In this document: positions 17,982 to 26,686 of the stretch, in pieces | How the letters are laid out: every line of letters begins with the position of its first letter | How positions within the stretch are numbered: the stretch's first letter is position 1 | The notes under the pieces: model-generated | Told to the model about the DNA's origin: nothing | Databases searched by the model: none | What the model saw: the letters and a program-made list of their open reading frames with translations, nothing else | Program-made: the position numbers and the translations under genes | Source of the DNA: Olleya sediminilitoris | GTDB taxonomy: Bacteria; Bacteroidota; Bacteroidia; Flavobacteriales; Flavobacteriaceae | Reading direction: 5' to 3' | Length of the DNA stretch: 64,000 nt | Assembly (NCBI RefSeq): GCF_016785945.1 | Contig: NZ_JAEMEF010000001.1 | Span: 465,955 to 529,954, forward strand

Positions 17982-17997
17982 TTCCGTTAAAACGGAA
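17982..17997. promoter_or_regulatory. Inverted repeat just upstream of hemE
   Basis: TTCCGTT AA AACGGAA forms a 7-bp perfect dyad only 8 nt upstream of the hemE ATG, covering the place where a ribosome would bind. It could be an operator half or a small hairpin affecting translation. Function is inferred only from symmetry and position. Confidence 0.4.
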
Positions 17998-18036
17998 TGT
18001 TTTTAATTCAACTTAAATTTATATTGATTGTACTGT

Positions 18037-18057
18037 TATTAACTAAATTAGTTAATA
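18037..18057. promoter_or_regulatory. 21-nt perfect palindrome in the hemCD-hemE gap
   Basis: Arms TATTAACTAA and TTAGTTAATA flank a single central A. The dyad lies 6 nt beyond the hemCD stop and about 60 nt upstream of hemE. There is no T tail on the minus strand, so an operator is at least as likely as a terminator or mRNA-stability hairpin. Confidence 0.45.
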
Positions 18058-18063
18058 TGATGT

Positions 18064-19638
18064 TTATACGTAATGTTGGTTAACTAATTCTATAACACTT
18101 TCTACTGTTGGTACTTTAGCTACGCGTACATCTTTAAAGTGCTTTTTAGCCTCTTTTGCAGTGGTTTCTCCAATACAAAATGCGATACCTTTTACTTCGT
18201 TTTCTTTTTTGTAACTCTGTATTGTTGACGGACTGTAAAACATAACACCTTCAACAGATTCTGGTAATTTCACGCTATCTAATTTTGTTTGATAGGCTTC
18301 AACTTCATTAACTATAATGTTGTTGTCTGTTAATATTGTTGGTAAATCATCTAATCTTAGGTCGCTACAGAAGTAGGTTACCTCAGTACCTTCGATATTA
18401 TCTACAAGATATTCTGCCAGTTTTTTAGCGTTTTTAGCTGTATGTGTTACTTTACCTATTCGGTTCTCAATCATTTTTTTAGTACGTCTTCCAACGCAGT
18501 AAATGTTTTTAAACTGAAGCTCTACCGCTGAATAGTTAGTCAATAAAGCTTCTACAGCATTTTGACTTGTGATAACAACATTTTGGATTTCATTTTTAAG
18601 AAATCTTGGATGTATACGGTTTAAGCTGATTTTTACAAAGTCAGAACTCTCGACCTTTACCTTATCGTTTAGTAAAAAACGTTGATCATCTGTTAATGAT
18701 TTAGTTGAGTATATGTTTGTTGGAACATGAGACTCTTTTAACTCGTCCATTAAACGGTTTCCACCACGTTCTAAAATGTAGTCTGCACACCATTGTGCAA
18801 TATCATGGTGTTCGCCTAAAGCTTTGACACGTTTAACATGTATTTTTTTGGTTCCGTCTTTACTTAAAAGTATGCCTTCAAAAGTGACTTCTTCGTCTTT
18901 TATAAATGCAAGTCCTCCAATTGGAGCTGTACAACCACCTTCAAGTTTATTTAAAAATTCGCGCTCAATTGTCGTACAAATTTCTGTTTCTTCGTGGTTT
19001 ATTTCTTTTAAAATAGCAAGTGTCTCCTCGTCTTCTTCAAGTGCAGCAATCATAATTGCACCTTGAGCAGGAGCAGGAATCATCCATTCTAAATTTACTG
19101 CATCTTCTGGTCTAAGGTCAAGTCGACCAATACCTGCAGCTGCAAATATGGCTCCATTCCAGTCACTATCTTCTAGTTTTTGTAACCTTGTGTTTACATT
19201 ACCTCTAATGTCTACAACAGTATGTGTTGGGTAACGATTTAACCATTGTGCACGACGACGTAAACTTCCGGTTGCTATTGTTGCTTCTCTAGCACCTAAA
19301 AACTCTTCGTTATGTTTAAATAATAAGGTATCTCTAACATTACCACGTTTTAAAACAGCAGCTTGAACGATTCCTTTTGGTAATAATGTTGGTACATCTT
19401 TTAGACTATGCACTGCAATATCAATATCTCCATTTAACATGGCAATATCTAAAGTACGAGTAAAAATTCCTGTGATTCCTAATTCGTATAATGGTTTGTC
19501 TAAAACTAAGTCTCCTGTAGATTTTACAGGTACTAATTGTGTTTGATGACCTAAATGTTCTAGCTGACTTTGTACTGCTTTTGCTTGGTATAGTGCTAAC
19601 TCGCTATCACGAGTTCCTATTCTAATTATTTTAGACAT
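18064..19638 (-). CDS. hemCD: Fused hydroxymethylbilane synthase / uroporphyrinogen-III synthase
   Basis: At 524 residues this is much longer than HemC alone (~310). Residues 1-~305 are porphobilinogen deaminase: KSTGDLVLD, HSLKDVP with catalytic Asp81, GSLRRRAQW, DIRGNVNTRL, and EGGCTAPIGG with Cys236 holding the dipyrromethane cofactor. Residues ~315-524 match a HemD domain: FVKISLNRIHPRFLKNEIQNVVITSQNAVEAL, YCVGRRTKKMIE, VMFYSPSTIQSYKKENE and AFCIGETTAKEAKKHFKDV. One chain would thus make the linear tetrapyrrole and cyclise it to uroporphyrinogen III. The gene overlaps hemA by 8 nt. There is no frameshift; the fusion is one continuous frame. Confidence 0.94.
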   Translation of the reverse strand: MSKIIRIGTRDSELALYQAKAVQSQLEHLGHQTQLVPVKSTGDLVLDKPLYELGITGIFTRTLDIAMLNGDIDIAVHSLKDVPTLLPKGIVQAAVLKRGNVRDTLLFKHNEEFLGAREATIATGSLRRRAQWLNRYPTHTVVDIRGNVNTRLQKLEDSDWNGAIFAAAGIGRLDLRPEDAVNLEWMIPAPAQGAIMIAALEEDEETLAILKEINHEETEICTTIEREFLNKLEGGCTAPIGGLAFIKDEEVTFEGILLSKDGTKKIHVKRVKALGEHHDIAQWCADYILERGGNRLMDELKESHVPTNIYSTKSLTDDQRFLLNDKVKVESSDFVKISLNRIHPRFLKNEIQNVVITSQNAVEALLTNYSAVELQFKNIYCVGRRTKKMIENRIGKVTHTAKNAKKLAEYLVDNIEGTEVTYFCSDLRLDDLPTILTDNNIIVNEVEAYQTKLDSVKLPESVEGVMFYSPSTIQSYKKENEVKGIAFCIGETTAKEAKKHFKDVRVAKVPTVESVIELVNQHYV

Positions 19639-20893
19639 GCTTTGAGGTGTTTTCTAATTGAAACACTTTTTTAATTAATTCCAAACTTTCGTCAGTTGAG
19701 AAGGCATCATCTTTTAAATGATGTGCGAAATGATTGGTTATTTTTTGAATAATCTTATTACTTATAACTTCGGCTTGCTCTTCATTAAAGTTAGCCATTT
19801 TTTTTCGTTGCGTATCTAATTCAGCATTTTTAAAACTTTGAAGTTTGTGTTTTAACGCTTTAATTGTAGGTGCAAATTTTCTTGTTTCTAACCATCCAAT
19901 AAATTCGACTTTAATATCTTCTATAATGCTTTCTGCTAACGGAATATGTTTTTTTCTACGCTCTAAAGTTTCGTCTGTAATTTGTGATAAATCGTCTAAA
20001 TGTATACGTTTTACGTTAGGTAAATCTGTTACATTTTCGTCTACGTTTTTAGGTATTGATAAATCTAAAATTAAAAGGTCTTTTTTAGATTGAATTAATT
20101 GTTTGTCAACCGTTGGGTTTTGTGCTCCTGTTGCAACAATTAATATATCTGCTTCATTAATTTCTTCTTGCAGATTAGCGTAATCTTTAACGACTAAATT
20201 AAACTTTCCAGCAACAGCTTCTGCTTTACCTTTGGTTCTGTTAATTAGTGTTATTTGTTCGTTTTTGGTATGTTTTACTAGGTTTTCACAAGTATTTCTA
20301 CCTATTTTACCTGTTCCGAATAATAAAATGTTTTTATCCGTTACGTTTTCTATTGTATTTAATATGTATTGAACTGATGCAAATGAAACACTAGTTGCAC
20401 CTGATGAGATTTCGGTTTCAGTTTTAATACGTTTGCTAGCCTGTATAACCGAGTTCACTAAACGCTCTATAAAAGGATTAAGTAATCCATGCTCTTTAGA
20501 GATTGATGTGCTTTTTTTAAGTTGTCCAATAATTTCAAAATCACCTAATATCTGACTGTCTAATCCAGAACCAACTCTAAATAAATGAGAAATAGCTTCG
20601 TTACCTTTGTAGATGTAAGCATATTTTTGAAACTCGTCAACGGTTCCTTTTGTGTTGTCACACAATAACTGGATTAATTGATAAGGATGTTCTGCAAAAC
20701 CATAGATTTCTGTACGATTACATGTAGATGTAACGATAAGACTCTGGATTCCGCTGGATTGTGCTTGAGATAAAAGCGCAAGTTTAGAGGTTTCATCTAA
20801 ACTAAAATGACCTCTTATTTCTGCATCTGCTTTTTTATAACTTAAACCTAAGGCGTAAAAATATGTGCCTGTTGACATGTGATAGTGCTCCAT
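19631..20893 (-). CDS. hemA: Glutamyl-tRNA reductase
   Basis: Catalyses NADPH reduction of glutamyl-tRNA to glutamate-1-semialdehyde, the first step of C5-route heme synthesis. The nucleophile Cys58 is in VTSTCNRTEIYGF. The SGLDSQILGDFEIIGQLK block, the Rossmann motif LFGTGKIGRNTCENL (res ~190-205), LDLSIPKNVD and a C-terminal dimerisation helix follow; 420 residues is normal. The first ATG is used, but a second Met at codon 6 (MSTGTYFY) is equally possible. A TAAATTTG promoter -7 element lies 27 nt upstream. It is the first gene of the minus-strand hem operon and divergent from an AraC regulator. Confidence 0.96.
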   Translation of the reverse strand: MEHYHMSTGTYFYALGLSYKKADAEIRGHFSLDETSKLALLSQAQSSGIQSLIVTSTCNRTEIYGFAEHPYQLIQLLCDNTKGTVDEFQKYAYIYKGNEAISHLFRVGSGLDSQILGDFEIIGQLKKSTSISKEHGLLNPFIERLVNSVIQASKRIKTETEISSGATSVSFASVQYILNTIENVTDKNILLFGTGKIGRNTCENLVKHTKNEQITLINRTKGKAEAVAGKFNLVVKDYANLQEEINEADILIVATGAQNPTVDKQLIQSKKDLLILDLSIPKNVDENVTDLPNVKRIHLDDLSQITDETLERRKKHIPLAESIIEDIKVEFIGWLETRKFAPTIKALKHKLQSFKNAELDTQRKKMANFNEEQAEVISNKIIQKITNHFAHHLKDDAFSTDESLELIKKVFQLENTSKHV

Positions 20894-20919
20894 TTACCTG
20901 ACTGGGACTTTATTGTGAG

Positions 20920-20927
20920 CAAATTTA
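20920..20927 (-). promoter_or_regulatory. Putative -7 element of the hem operon promoter
   Basis: On the minus strand this reads TAAATTTG, matching the Bacteroidota -7 consensus TAnnTTTG, 26 nt before the hemA ATG. No good TTTG -33 box is visible at the expected spacing. Confidence 0.5.
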
Positions 20928-21007
20928 TGATGTATCTTTTTTAAAAAGTAACGCTAAAAGAACTTTTAATAACGTTTGTGGTTTTTTATTGGTAAAAATG
21001 TCCAAAC

Positions 21008-21029
21008 TATGATAATTGTCATATTTTTG
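21008..21029 (+). promoter_or_regulatory. Putative -7 element and overlapping near-palindrome before the AraC gene
   Basis: TATTTTTG at 21022-21029 fits TAnnTTTG and lies 59 nt upstream of the AraC-type ATG. The 16-nt TATGATAATTGTCATA at 21008-21023 is a dyad with one mismatched pair and touches the -7 box. That is where a repressor would block this promoter. The site is in the hemA/AraC divergent region. Confidence 0.45.
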
Positions 21030-21088
21030 TAGTGAATACAATGGTTTGAGGCTTTATTGTTTAGAACCAATCTAAATAAGAAATTATT

Positions 21089-21982
21089 ATGGCTGAAATT
21101 TCTAGCGAAAAAAATGTCGTTAAAAGTTCCTTTAACGAAACACAGGTTGATCAAGATGTTTATGTCTTAACTTATCAAAATGAAACTGCTACAAATCAGG
21201 TTGTTGAACGCTTTATTGATAGTAGCTTTATTCAGTTTCATTTTTGTTTAAAAGGTAATAGTGACTTTATTTTTAATAACGGAAGCTATGTTTTAAATAT
21301 CGCAGAAGAAACATCTTTACTGCTATATAATCCTCAGAGAGATTTACCAATACATTTAAAAGTGAAACCAGATTGTTGGTTGGTATCTGTGTTGATTTCG
21401 ATTAAAAAATTTCATGGTTTATTTAGTCAAGAAGCAGATTATATAACTTTTTTAAGTAGTGATAACAAGGATAAAAAATATTACAAAGACGGAAAAATTT
21501 CGCCATCTATGGCAATAGCATTAAACCAAATTGTGAATTACAATTTAAATTCGTCTATAAAAACACTGTATTTTAAAGGTAAGGCTTATGAATTACTGAG
21601 TTTATATTTTAATAGAGGTGAAGATGCTGATATTGATCAATGTCCTTTTTTAGTTGACGAAACTAATGTTGCTAAAATTAAAAAAGCAAAAGATATTATT
21701 ATAGCTAGAATGTCTGAGCCTCCAACATTACAGGAGTTATCAGAAGAAATTAATTTGCCACTTAAAAAGTTAAAAGAAGGTTTTAAGCAGATTTATGGAG
21801 ATTCTGTTTTTAGTTTTTTGTTAGATTATAAAATGGAAGTTGCTAGAAAACTTTTAGAGACAGGTAATAACAATGTAAATGAAGTCGGTTTAAAAGTGGG
21901 TTACAGTACTTCTAGCCACTTTATTGCTGCTTTTAAGAAAAAGTATGGTATTACACCTAAAAAATATGTCCAATCAATATAA
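21089..21982 (+). CDS. AraC-family transcriptional regulator, divergent from hemA
   Basis: A 297-residue regulator. The C-terminal ~100 residues contain the double helix-turn-helix of the AraC/XylS family (PTLQELSEEINLPLKKLKEGFKQIYGDSVFSFLLDYKMEVARKLLE, then VNEVGLKVGYSTSSHFIAAFKKKYGITPKKY). The N-terminal ~190 residues hold a cupin-like sensory domain (FIQFHFCLKGNSDFIFNNGSYVLNIAEETSLLLYNPQ). It is transcribed away from hemA across a 195-nt gap, so control of heme genes or response to iron/heme status is plausible. The ligand is unknown. A hairpin terminator follows directly. Confidence 0.92.
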   Translation: MAEISSEKNVVKSSFNETQVDQDVYVLTYQNETATNQVVERFIDSSFIQFHFCLKGNSDFIFNNGSYVLNIAEETSLLLYNPQRDLPIHLKVKPDCWLVSVLISIKKFHGLFSQEADYITFLSSDNKDKKYYKDGKISPSMAIALNQIVNYNLNSSIKTLYFKGKAYELLSLYFNRGEDADIDQCPFLVDETNVAKIKKAKDIIIARMSEPPTLQELSEEINLPLKKLKEGFKQIYGDSVFSFLLDYKMEVARKLLETGNNNVNEVGLKVGYSTSSHFIAAFKKKYGITPKKYVQSI

Positions 21983-22015
21983 AAAAATGCGCTTAAATTT
22001 TTAAGCGCATTTTTT
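21982..22015. terminator. Bidirectional terminator between AraC gene and TraB/GumN gene
   Basis: Stem AATGCGCTTAA / TTAAGCGCATT with flanking A and T runs and a 4-nt loop (21997-22000). It begins at the AraC stop codon and also lies just after the stop of the convergent minus-strand gene. Confidence 0.88.
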
Positions 22016-22017
22016 AT

Positions 22018-25000
22018 TTAGTAGCTGTTTTCATTTAGTCGCATTCGGTTTTTATGGATGACTAGTTCTAAAACATCTTCTATGAGCTGTTCTTCTTCTT
22101 TATTTTCATCTATATACTCACCATTATAACCAGAGTCATAATACACCTCTGTTTGTAATCTGTTTTTATGTTTGGGTGTTAAAAATCCAGTAAAATAAAA
22201 TCTTTTTGTTTCGTCTTTACCTTCTTTTTGAACAAGCATATAAAAATACATGTCTCCAGTTTTGTCATCGTCTGTTTTAAAAGACTTTTTGCCTAAAAAG
22301 TGAATGGAGTCTCGTTCTTTCTCGATGGTTGTATTGCTAAATAATGAAGATTTAGCGTACATCTCTTGGGTTATTGCTTTTGTAATGTAGGGCTTGTAAA
22401 GTTTTTTACGATACATTCTATCGACTAAAATGGCTTGATTTTTAAAGTCATTTAATGTTTTATCTTTTAATTTATCAGGTATAGGTTCTTCAGCTGCTTC
22501 AAGTAAAATGTAGTAGGTACTTAATGCGGTTATATTATCACTATCTAGTAATTTGTTAAAAAAGTTTTTAGCATCTGCTTCATTTCTAAACGGAAAAATT
22601 AATTTCACATAAGCATAAAGAGAGCTGCTATATGATCTATATCTATAGCTGTTTTTAGAGCCTAAGCTACGTTTTACCTCAATTTTACCATCTTTTATAA
22701 TCTGTTTTTTAAATTTTTTATAGTCCTTGGTTCTAATAAGGCTACTGTCTTTTAATCTGGATAACAATTCGTAAATAGGTTCTTTGTATTCTTCAATGGT
22801 GGTATATTCCATTAAATCTGGGAATAAAGTTTTTTTAAGCTGCAAAGAGTCTTTGTAATTGTAAAACATTGAACTTATTGACCCACTTAAAGGTAAATCT
22901 TTGTCCATTAATTTTAAAAAGGTGTCATAAGATTTTTTGGTTTTTGTGTCCAATAAAGACCTTAAAACAGTGTTTTGAATATCTGGTTTAGAATAAGAAT
23001 CTTCATATAACGTATTTAAAAATGCGTCTGTTCTAGGGTCTTCTAATTCTGTTAATTCTGAAATTAAAAAGGTTTTAAAGTCTTCTTTGTTTTCTGGAAA
23101 TTCAAAATTTTGAATTAAGTCTATCATCTTACTTGCGTTAGATTTTTTAAACTTAATTTTATTTTTAGCCCTAAATACGATGCTATCGTTGTCACGTAAT
23201 GCAGTAAAAAAACGATCGGTTTTGTCACTAAAAACAGACTCGCCTAATAGTGTATCTAATGGCTGAAAACTATCATAAAAATTAGTAATAAAACTTGAAG
23301 GTTTAGAAATAGTATCTGTAAGGCTTTTAATAGTAAAAAGAGTTCCTTTTTTAAGAATGTTTTTTGTGACGATAGCTTTAGCGCTTAATGAGTCTTTTAG
23401 GTGAAATTCATAAATATATTGATCGTCTTTTTTGTATTTGTTTTTGTTAGAGATGATGTAACTTTTAAAACCATCAATATGTTTCATGGTTTTGACCTGG
23501 TCATCAATTTCGTTCCATAAACTATCTTCATTTCTGTACATCTGTAAATCATGAAATTTAAGACGTGTAACAAAAATCTGCTCGTTGGCTTTAGAGTAGT
23601 ATGTGGTACGTTTTGTTTTTTCTTCGTAATCTTTAGGTTTACGGTAACTGTAATAATCGTTTCTAGGAGATGGTTTGGTATTGGTTAATACCGAAAAATG
23701 TAGTGATGTATCTATGGTTTTTTCAAAACCATCATGTTTAACTTCTTTAAGTTTGAAACTGTTAAAGTATTGTTTGGCTTTGGTTTGATCTTGTCCAACA
23801 TAGCCTAATAAAAAATAGCTTCCGTCTTTAACAATGCTTTTTAAATGAATGTTTGTCTTTGAAGTCGAATCTTTTTTAGCAACACCTTCATAACTATAAT
23901 AATTATTGTTATTGTATTTACCTTCTGAGGTTTCAATGTCAAAATCTTTAAAAAAGTTGGTAACTATAAATTTAGCTTCAAATTTATCTTCTTCTATATA
24001 AAAGACATCATTAAAAGCAACTTCTTTTAAAAAATAATAATCGTCATTAACCTGTCCTTGAATTAGTTTTTGCCCAACGTTTTTGATGTTATCAGTGGTT
24101 AGGTATTCAGGAAAATTAACTTCATATTTATTGTAAGCAGAAGTAAATTTTTTAAAATCTGCGCTTGGTTTTTTAAATAAAATAGAGTTAAATATAGGAG
24201 CTTCATTTTGTAAAACATAATCCTTTTGTCCAGCAAATTTTATAACAATAAGTTCTAAGGGTGTTTCGTAAATATGGTATTTTTGATAGTCTCCTTTTTT
24301 AGTTTTGTTTAAAATACTAATTCCTGGATAGGGTTTATAGATAACGTCTTTTTTTATGATATCTCCAGGAATGTCTTCAAACAAAAAGTTGTCTAAACGG
24401 TCTAATGTGGTTTCTTTTTCATTTGGTAAATGTTTGTATGTATTAAATCTGCTAATGGTTAAATAAGCACCATTGGTCATATCTGGTGAGATGTAATATT
24501 TTTGACCACTATAATAAAATTCGTATAAGTTGGTAAATGCTTTTAAGCTAATAAAATCATCTGGAGTGCTAGCAGTTTTCAAAGTTGGGTTAGCAATGTA
24601 ATCTTCAATGGTTTCTTTTTTTACTTGTGCAACTTTAGTTTGTTTAGAGGTTAAAGGTTTAACGGTATAACCTTTGTTTTCAAGCATTTTAAGCATTCCT
24701 TTTTTGCCAGGTAAATGCGCTGCACCAACACCAGCAAATACAGACTGTGTTTGCATTAAACTATCTAATACATGTACCATGTTTTCGTTGCGTATGTACA
24801 ACATGTTTTCTCTAAAAAACTCAGTGTTAGATGCTGCTCCAATAGAGTCTAATAAAGTTAAATTACGGTCTCTGTATGTGTTTTCTTGTACTAAATATGG
24901 ATTTTCTTTTTCGTATAATTTGGTCAGCCAAGGGTCTATTTTGTTTTTTCGTGCATTACGCTGTGCCTTAGCAACTAAAAACCTAGACTCTTCAATATCC

Positions 25001-25500
25001 TCTAAACTGTAAATGTTTTTTTTTCTTTTTTTACCAGCTTGGTAAATAAACATATCCAAGTAAGTTTCTTCTTCAAAATTATCTGCATAACCATCTTTTC
25101 TGTATAAATACCCATTTATCATTCGGTTGTCAGATCGTATACTTCCTCTAATTGCGACTTCTTCTGGGTGTTCTAAACCAAAAAGTGTTGAGTAAAAATT
25201 TTTGTCGTAAGACTGCGAGTAATTTTGTGGTGTTAAAGAAGTCGTTTTGTAATTAAAAGCTAACCATGTAGATGGGTCAGACTCTAAAGCAATACTTTCA
25301 CTTTTGTCTAAAGCTTCAAAAAACACATCATCTAGCCTAAAAGCAACTTTAGCACTTACATGCATTGTACCATATATGTAAGATGATTTTTCTAGGTTGT
25401 TTCCAGAGATTTCCCAAAGTAAACTTTGTTCTGGTTTTTGATGTTGTGAAAACGAATTAAAAGACAGCACACAGCAAAGTGCTAAAATGAGTTTTTTCAT
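22018..25500 (-). CDS. Exported TraB/GumN-domain protein with a very long C-terminal extension
   Basis: A 1160-residue protein with a signal peptide (MKKLILALCCVLSFNSFSQ). Residues ~25-300 match the TraB/GumN domain: LLWEISGNNLEKSSYIYGTMHV at the start, ESIALESDPSTW, and FAGVGAAHLPGKKGMLKMLENKGYTVKPL at the end. The GTMH and GxxH residues resemble the putative metal-dependent catalytic site of the Tiki/EreA relatives. Stand-alone GumN proteins are ~300 residues; the further ~850 residues are not recognised. They are rich in Lys, Asp, Tyr and Ser, with repeated helical segments after residue ~780 that look like scaffold repeats. No membrane segment beyond the signal is seen. It is monocistronic and flanked by hem genes. 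Confidence 0.82.
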   Translation of the reverse strand: MKKLILALCCVLSFNSFSQHQKPEQSLLWEISGNNLEKSSYIYGTMHVSAKVAFRLDDVFFEALDKSESIALESDPSTWLAFNYKTTSLTPQNYSQSYDKNFYSTLFGLEHPEEVAIRGSIRSDNRMINGYLYRKDGYADNFEEETYLDMFIYQAGKKRKKNIYSLEDIEESRFLVAKAQRNARKNKIDPWLTKLYEKENPYLVQENTYRDRNLTLLDSIGAASNTEFFRENMLYIRNENMVHVLDSLMQTQSVFAGVGAAHLPGKKGMLKMLENKGYTVKPLTSKQTKVAQVKKETIEDYIANPTLKTASTPDDFISLKAFTNLYEFYYSGQKYYISPDMTNGAYLTISRFNTYKHLPNEKETTLDRLDNFLFEDIPGDIIKKDVIYKPYPGISILNKTKKGDYQKYHIYETPLELIVIKFAGQKDYVLQNEAPIFNSILFKKPSADFKKFTSAYNKYEVNFPEYLTTDNIKNVGQKLIQGQVNDDYYFLKEVAFNDVFYIEEDKFEAKFIVTNFFKDFDIETSEGKYNNNNYYSYEGVAKKDSTSKTNIHLKSIVKDGSYFLLGYVGQDQTKAKQYFNSFKLKEVKHDGFEKTIDTSLHFSVLTNTKPSPRNDYYSYRKPKDYEEKTKRTTYYSKANEQIFVTRLKFHDLQMYRNEDSLWNEIDDQVKTMKHIDGFKSYIISNKNKYKKDDQYIYEFHLKDSLSAKAIVTKNILKKGTLFTIKSLTDTISKPSSFITNFYDSFQPLDTLLGESVFSDKTDRFFTALRDNDSIVFRAKNKIKFKKSNASKMIDLIQNFEFPENKEDFKTFLISELTELEDPRTDAFLNTLYEDSYSKPDIQNTVLRSLLDTKTKKSYDTFLKLMDKDLPLSGSISSMFYNYKDSLQLKKTLFPDLMEYTTIEEYKEPIYELLSRLKDSSLIRTKDYKKFKKQIIKDGKIEVKRSLGSKNSYRYRSYSSSLYAYVKLIFPFRNEADAKNFFNKLLDSDNITALSTYYILLEAAEEPIPDKLKDKTLNDFKNQAILVDRMYRKKLYKPYITKAITQEMYAKSSLFSNTTIEKERDSIHFLGKKSFKTDDDKTGDMYFYMLVQKEGKDETKRFYFTGFLTPKHKNRLQTEVYYDSGYNGEYIDENKEEEQLIEDVLELVIHKNRMRLNENSY

Positions 25501-25601
25501 AAATTGTAAGTGTATCTTCTTGTAAATATATTAAACTTAACTATATATAAAAGAGTTTGACTATATAATAATAGAGGATTAGTATAACCAGATTATCAAT
25601 T

Positions 25602-25635
25602 TTTGGTCATAATAAAAATTAGAATTGTATTTTTG
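25602..25635 (+). promoter_or_regulatory. Putative promoter of hemH
   Basis: TTTG at 25602-25605 and TATTTTTG at 25628-25635 resemble the Bacteroidota -33/-7 pair, with a slightly long 22-nt spacer. The -7 box lies 20 nt before the hemH ATG. Confidence 0.45.
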
Positions 25636-25654
25636 TTTTTGAAAAAGAATAAAT

Positions 25655-26686
25655 ATGAAAAAAGGTGTACTGCTAGTTAATTTAGGTTCTCCAGAGAGTC
25701 CAGAACCTAAAGATGTTAAGAAATATTTAGGTGAGTTTTTAATGGACGAACGCGTTATTGACGTTCCGCTTTGGGCTAGAACCCTATTAGTAAAAGGTAT
25801 TATATTAAATACAAGACCAAAACAAAGCGCTAAAGCTTACAAAAAAATATGGTGGGACAATGGGTCACCATTAATTGTATTGTCAGAACAATTGCAAGAA
25901 CAAGTACAACAGCATACTGATTTACCAATTGCATTAGCTATGCGTTATGGTAGCATGACTATTAAAAAAGGATTACAAGAATTAGTAGATAAAGGTGTTG
26001 AAGAGGTTTTTTTAATCCCTTTATACCCACAATTTGCAATGGCTACTACCGAAACAATTTTAGTTTTAGCCGAAGAAGTTAGACAAGCTAATTTCCCTGA
26101 TTTAAAAATTGACAGTTTACCAGCATTTTATAATAAACCAGAATATATCAAGGTTTTGGCTGAATCTATAAAAGGGCATTTAGAAGGTAAAAACTATGAA
26201 CATTTATTGTTTTCTTATCATGGTGTGCCAGAGCGTCATATTAGAAAAAGTGATATTACAAATGGTCACTGTAAGATAGATGGTAGTTGCTGTGCAACCG
26301 CAAGTAAAGCTCATGAATTTTGCTATAGACACCAATGTAAAGAGGTCACAAGATTAGTAGGAGAGTATTTAGGTTTAGAAGAAAATAGTTTTTCTACTTC
26401 ATTTCAATCAAGATTAGGGTTTGATCCATGGTTACAACCATATACAGATCGTACTATTGAAAGATTAGGTAAAAAAGGAGTCAAAAACATGGCAATTGTA
26501 ACACCTGCTTTTGTTAGTGATTGCTTAGAGACTTTAGAAGAAATAGCAATGGAAGGAGAAGAAATTTTTCATGAAGTTGGTGGTAAAGATTTTACAACTG
26601 TACCATGTTTAAATACAGATAAAAATTGGGTGAAATTACTAGCGGACTGGATTAATGATTGGTCAGTAACTCCTGTTGAAGCTTAA
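25655..26686 (+). CDS. hemH: Ferrochelatase
   Basis: Inserts Fe2+ into protoporphyrin IX, the last step to protoheme. The 343-residue sequence starts KKGVLLVNLGSPESPEPKDVKKYL and has catalytic His189 in FSYHGVPERHIRK. The C-terminal VTPAFVSDCLETLEEI block carries the conserved Glu residues. An insertion with Cys206, Cys212, Cys213, Cys223 and Cys228 (GHCKIDGSCC and EFCYRHQCKE) follows the catalytic His; similar internal cysteines are linked to a [2Fe-2S] cluster in some bacterial ferrochelatases. Its TAATG stop/start overlap with the MATE gene shows translational coupling. It lies on the opposite strand from the main hem operon. Confidence 0.97.
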   Translation: MKKGVLLVNLGSPESPEPKDVKKYLGEFLMDERVIDVPLWARTLLVKGIILNTRPKQSAKAYKKIWWDNGSPLIVLSEQLQEQVQQHTDLPIALAMRYGSMTIKKGLQELVDKGVEEVFLIPLYPQFAMATTETILVLAEEVRQANFPDLKIDSLPAFYNKPEYIKVLAESIKGHLEGKNYEHLLFSYHGVPERHIRKSDITNGHCKIDGSCCATASKAHEFCYRHQCKEVTRLVGEYLGLEENSFSTSFQSRLGFDPWLQPYTDRTIERLGKKGVKNMAIVTPAFVSDCLETLEEIAMEGEEIFHEVGGKDFTTVPCLNTDKNWVKLLADWINDWSVTPVEA

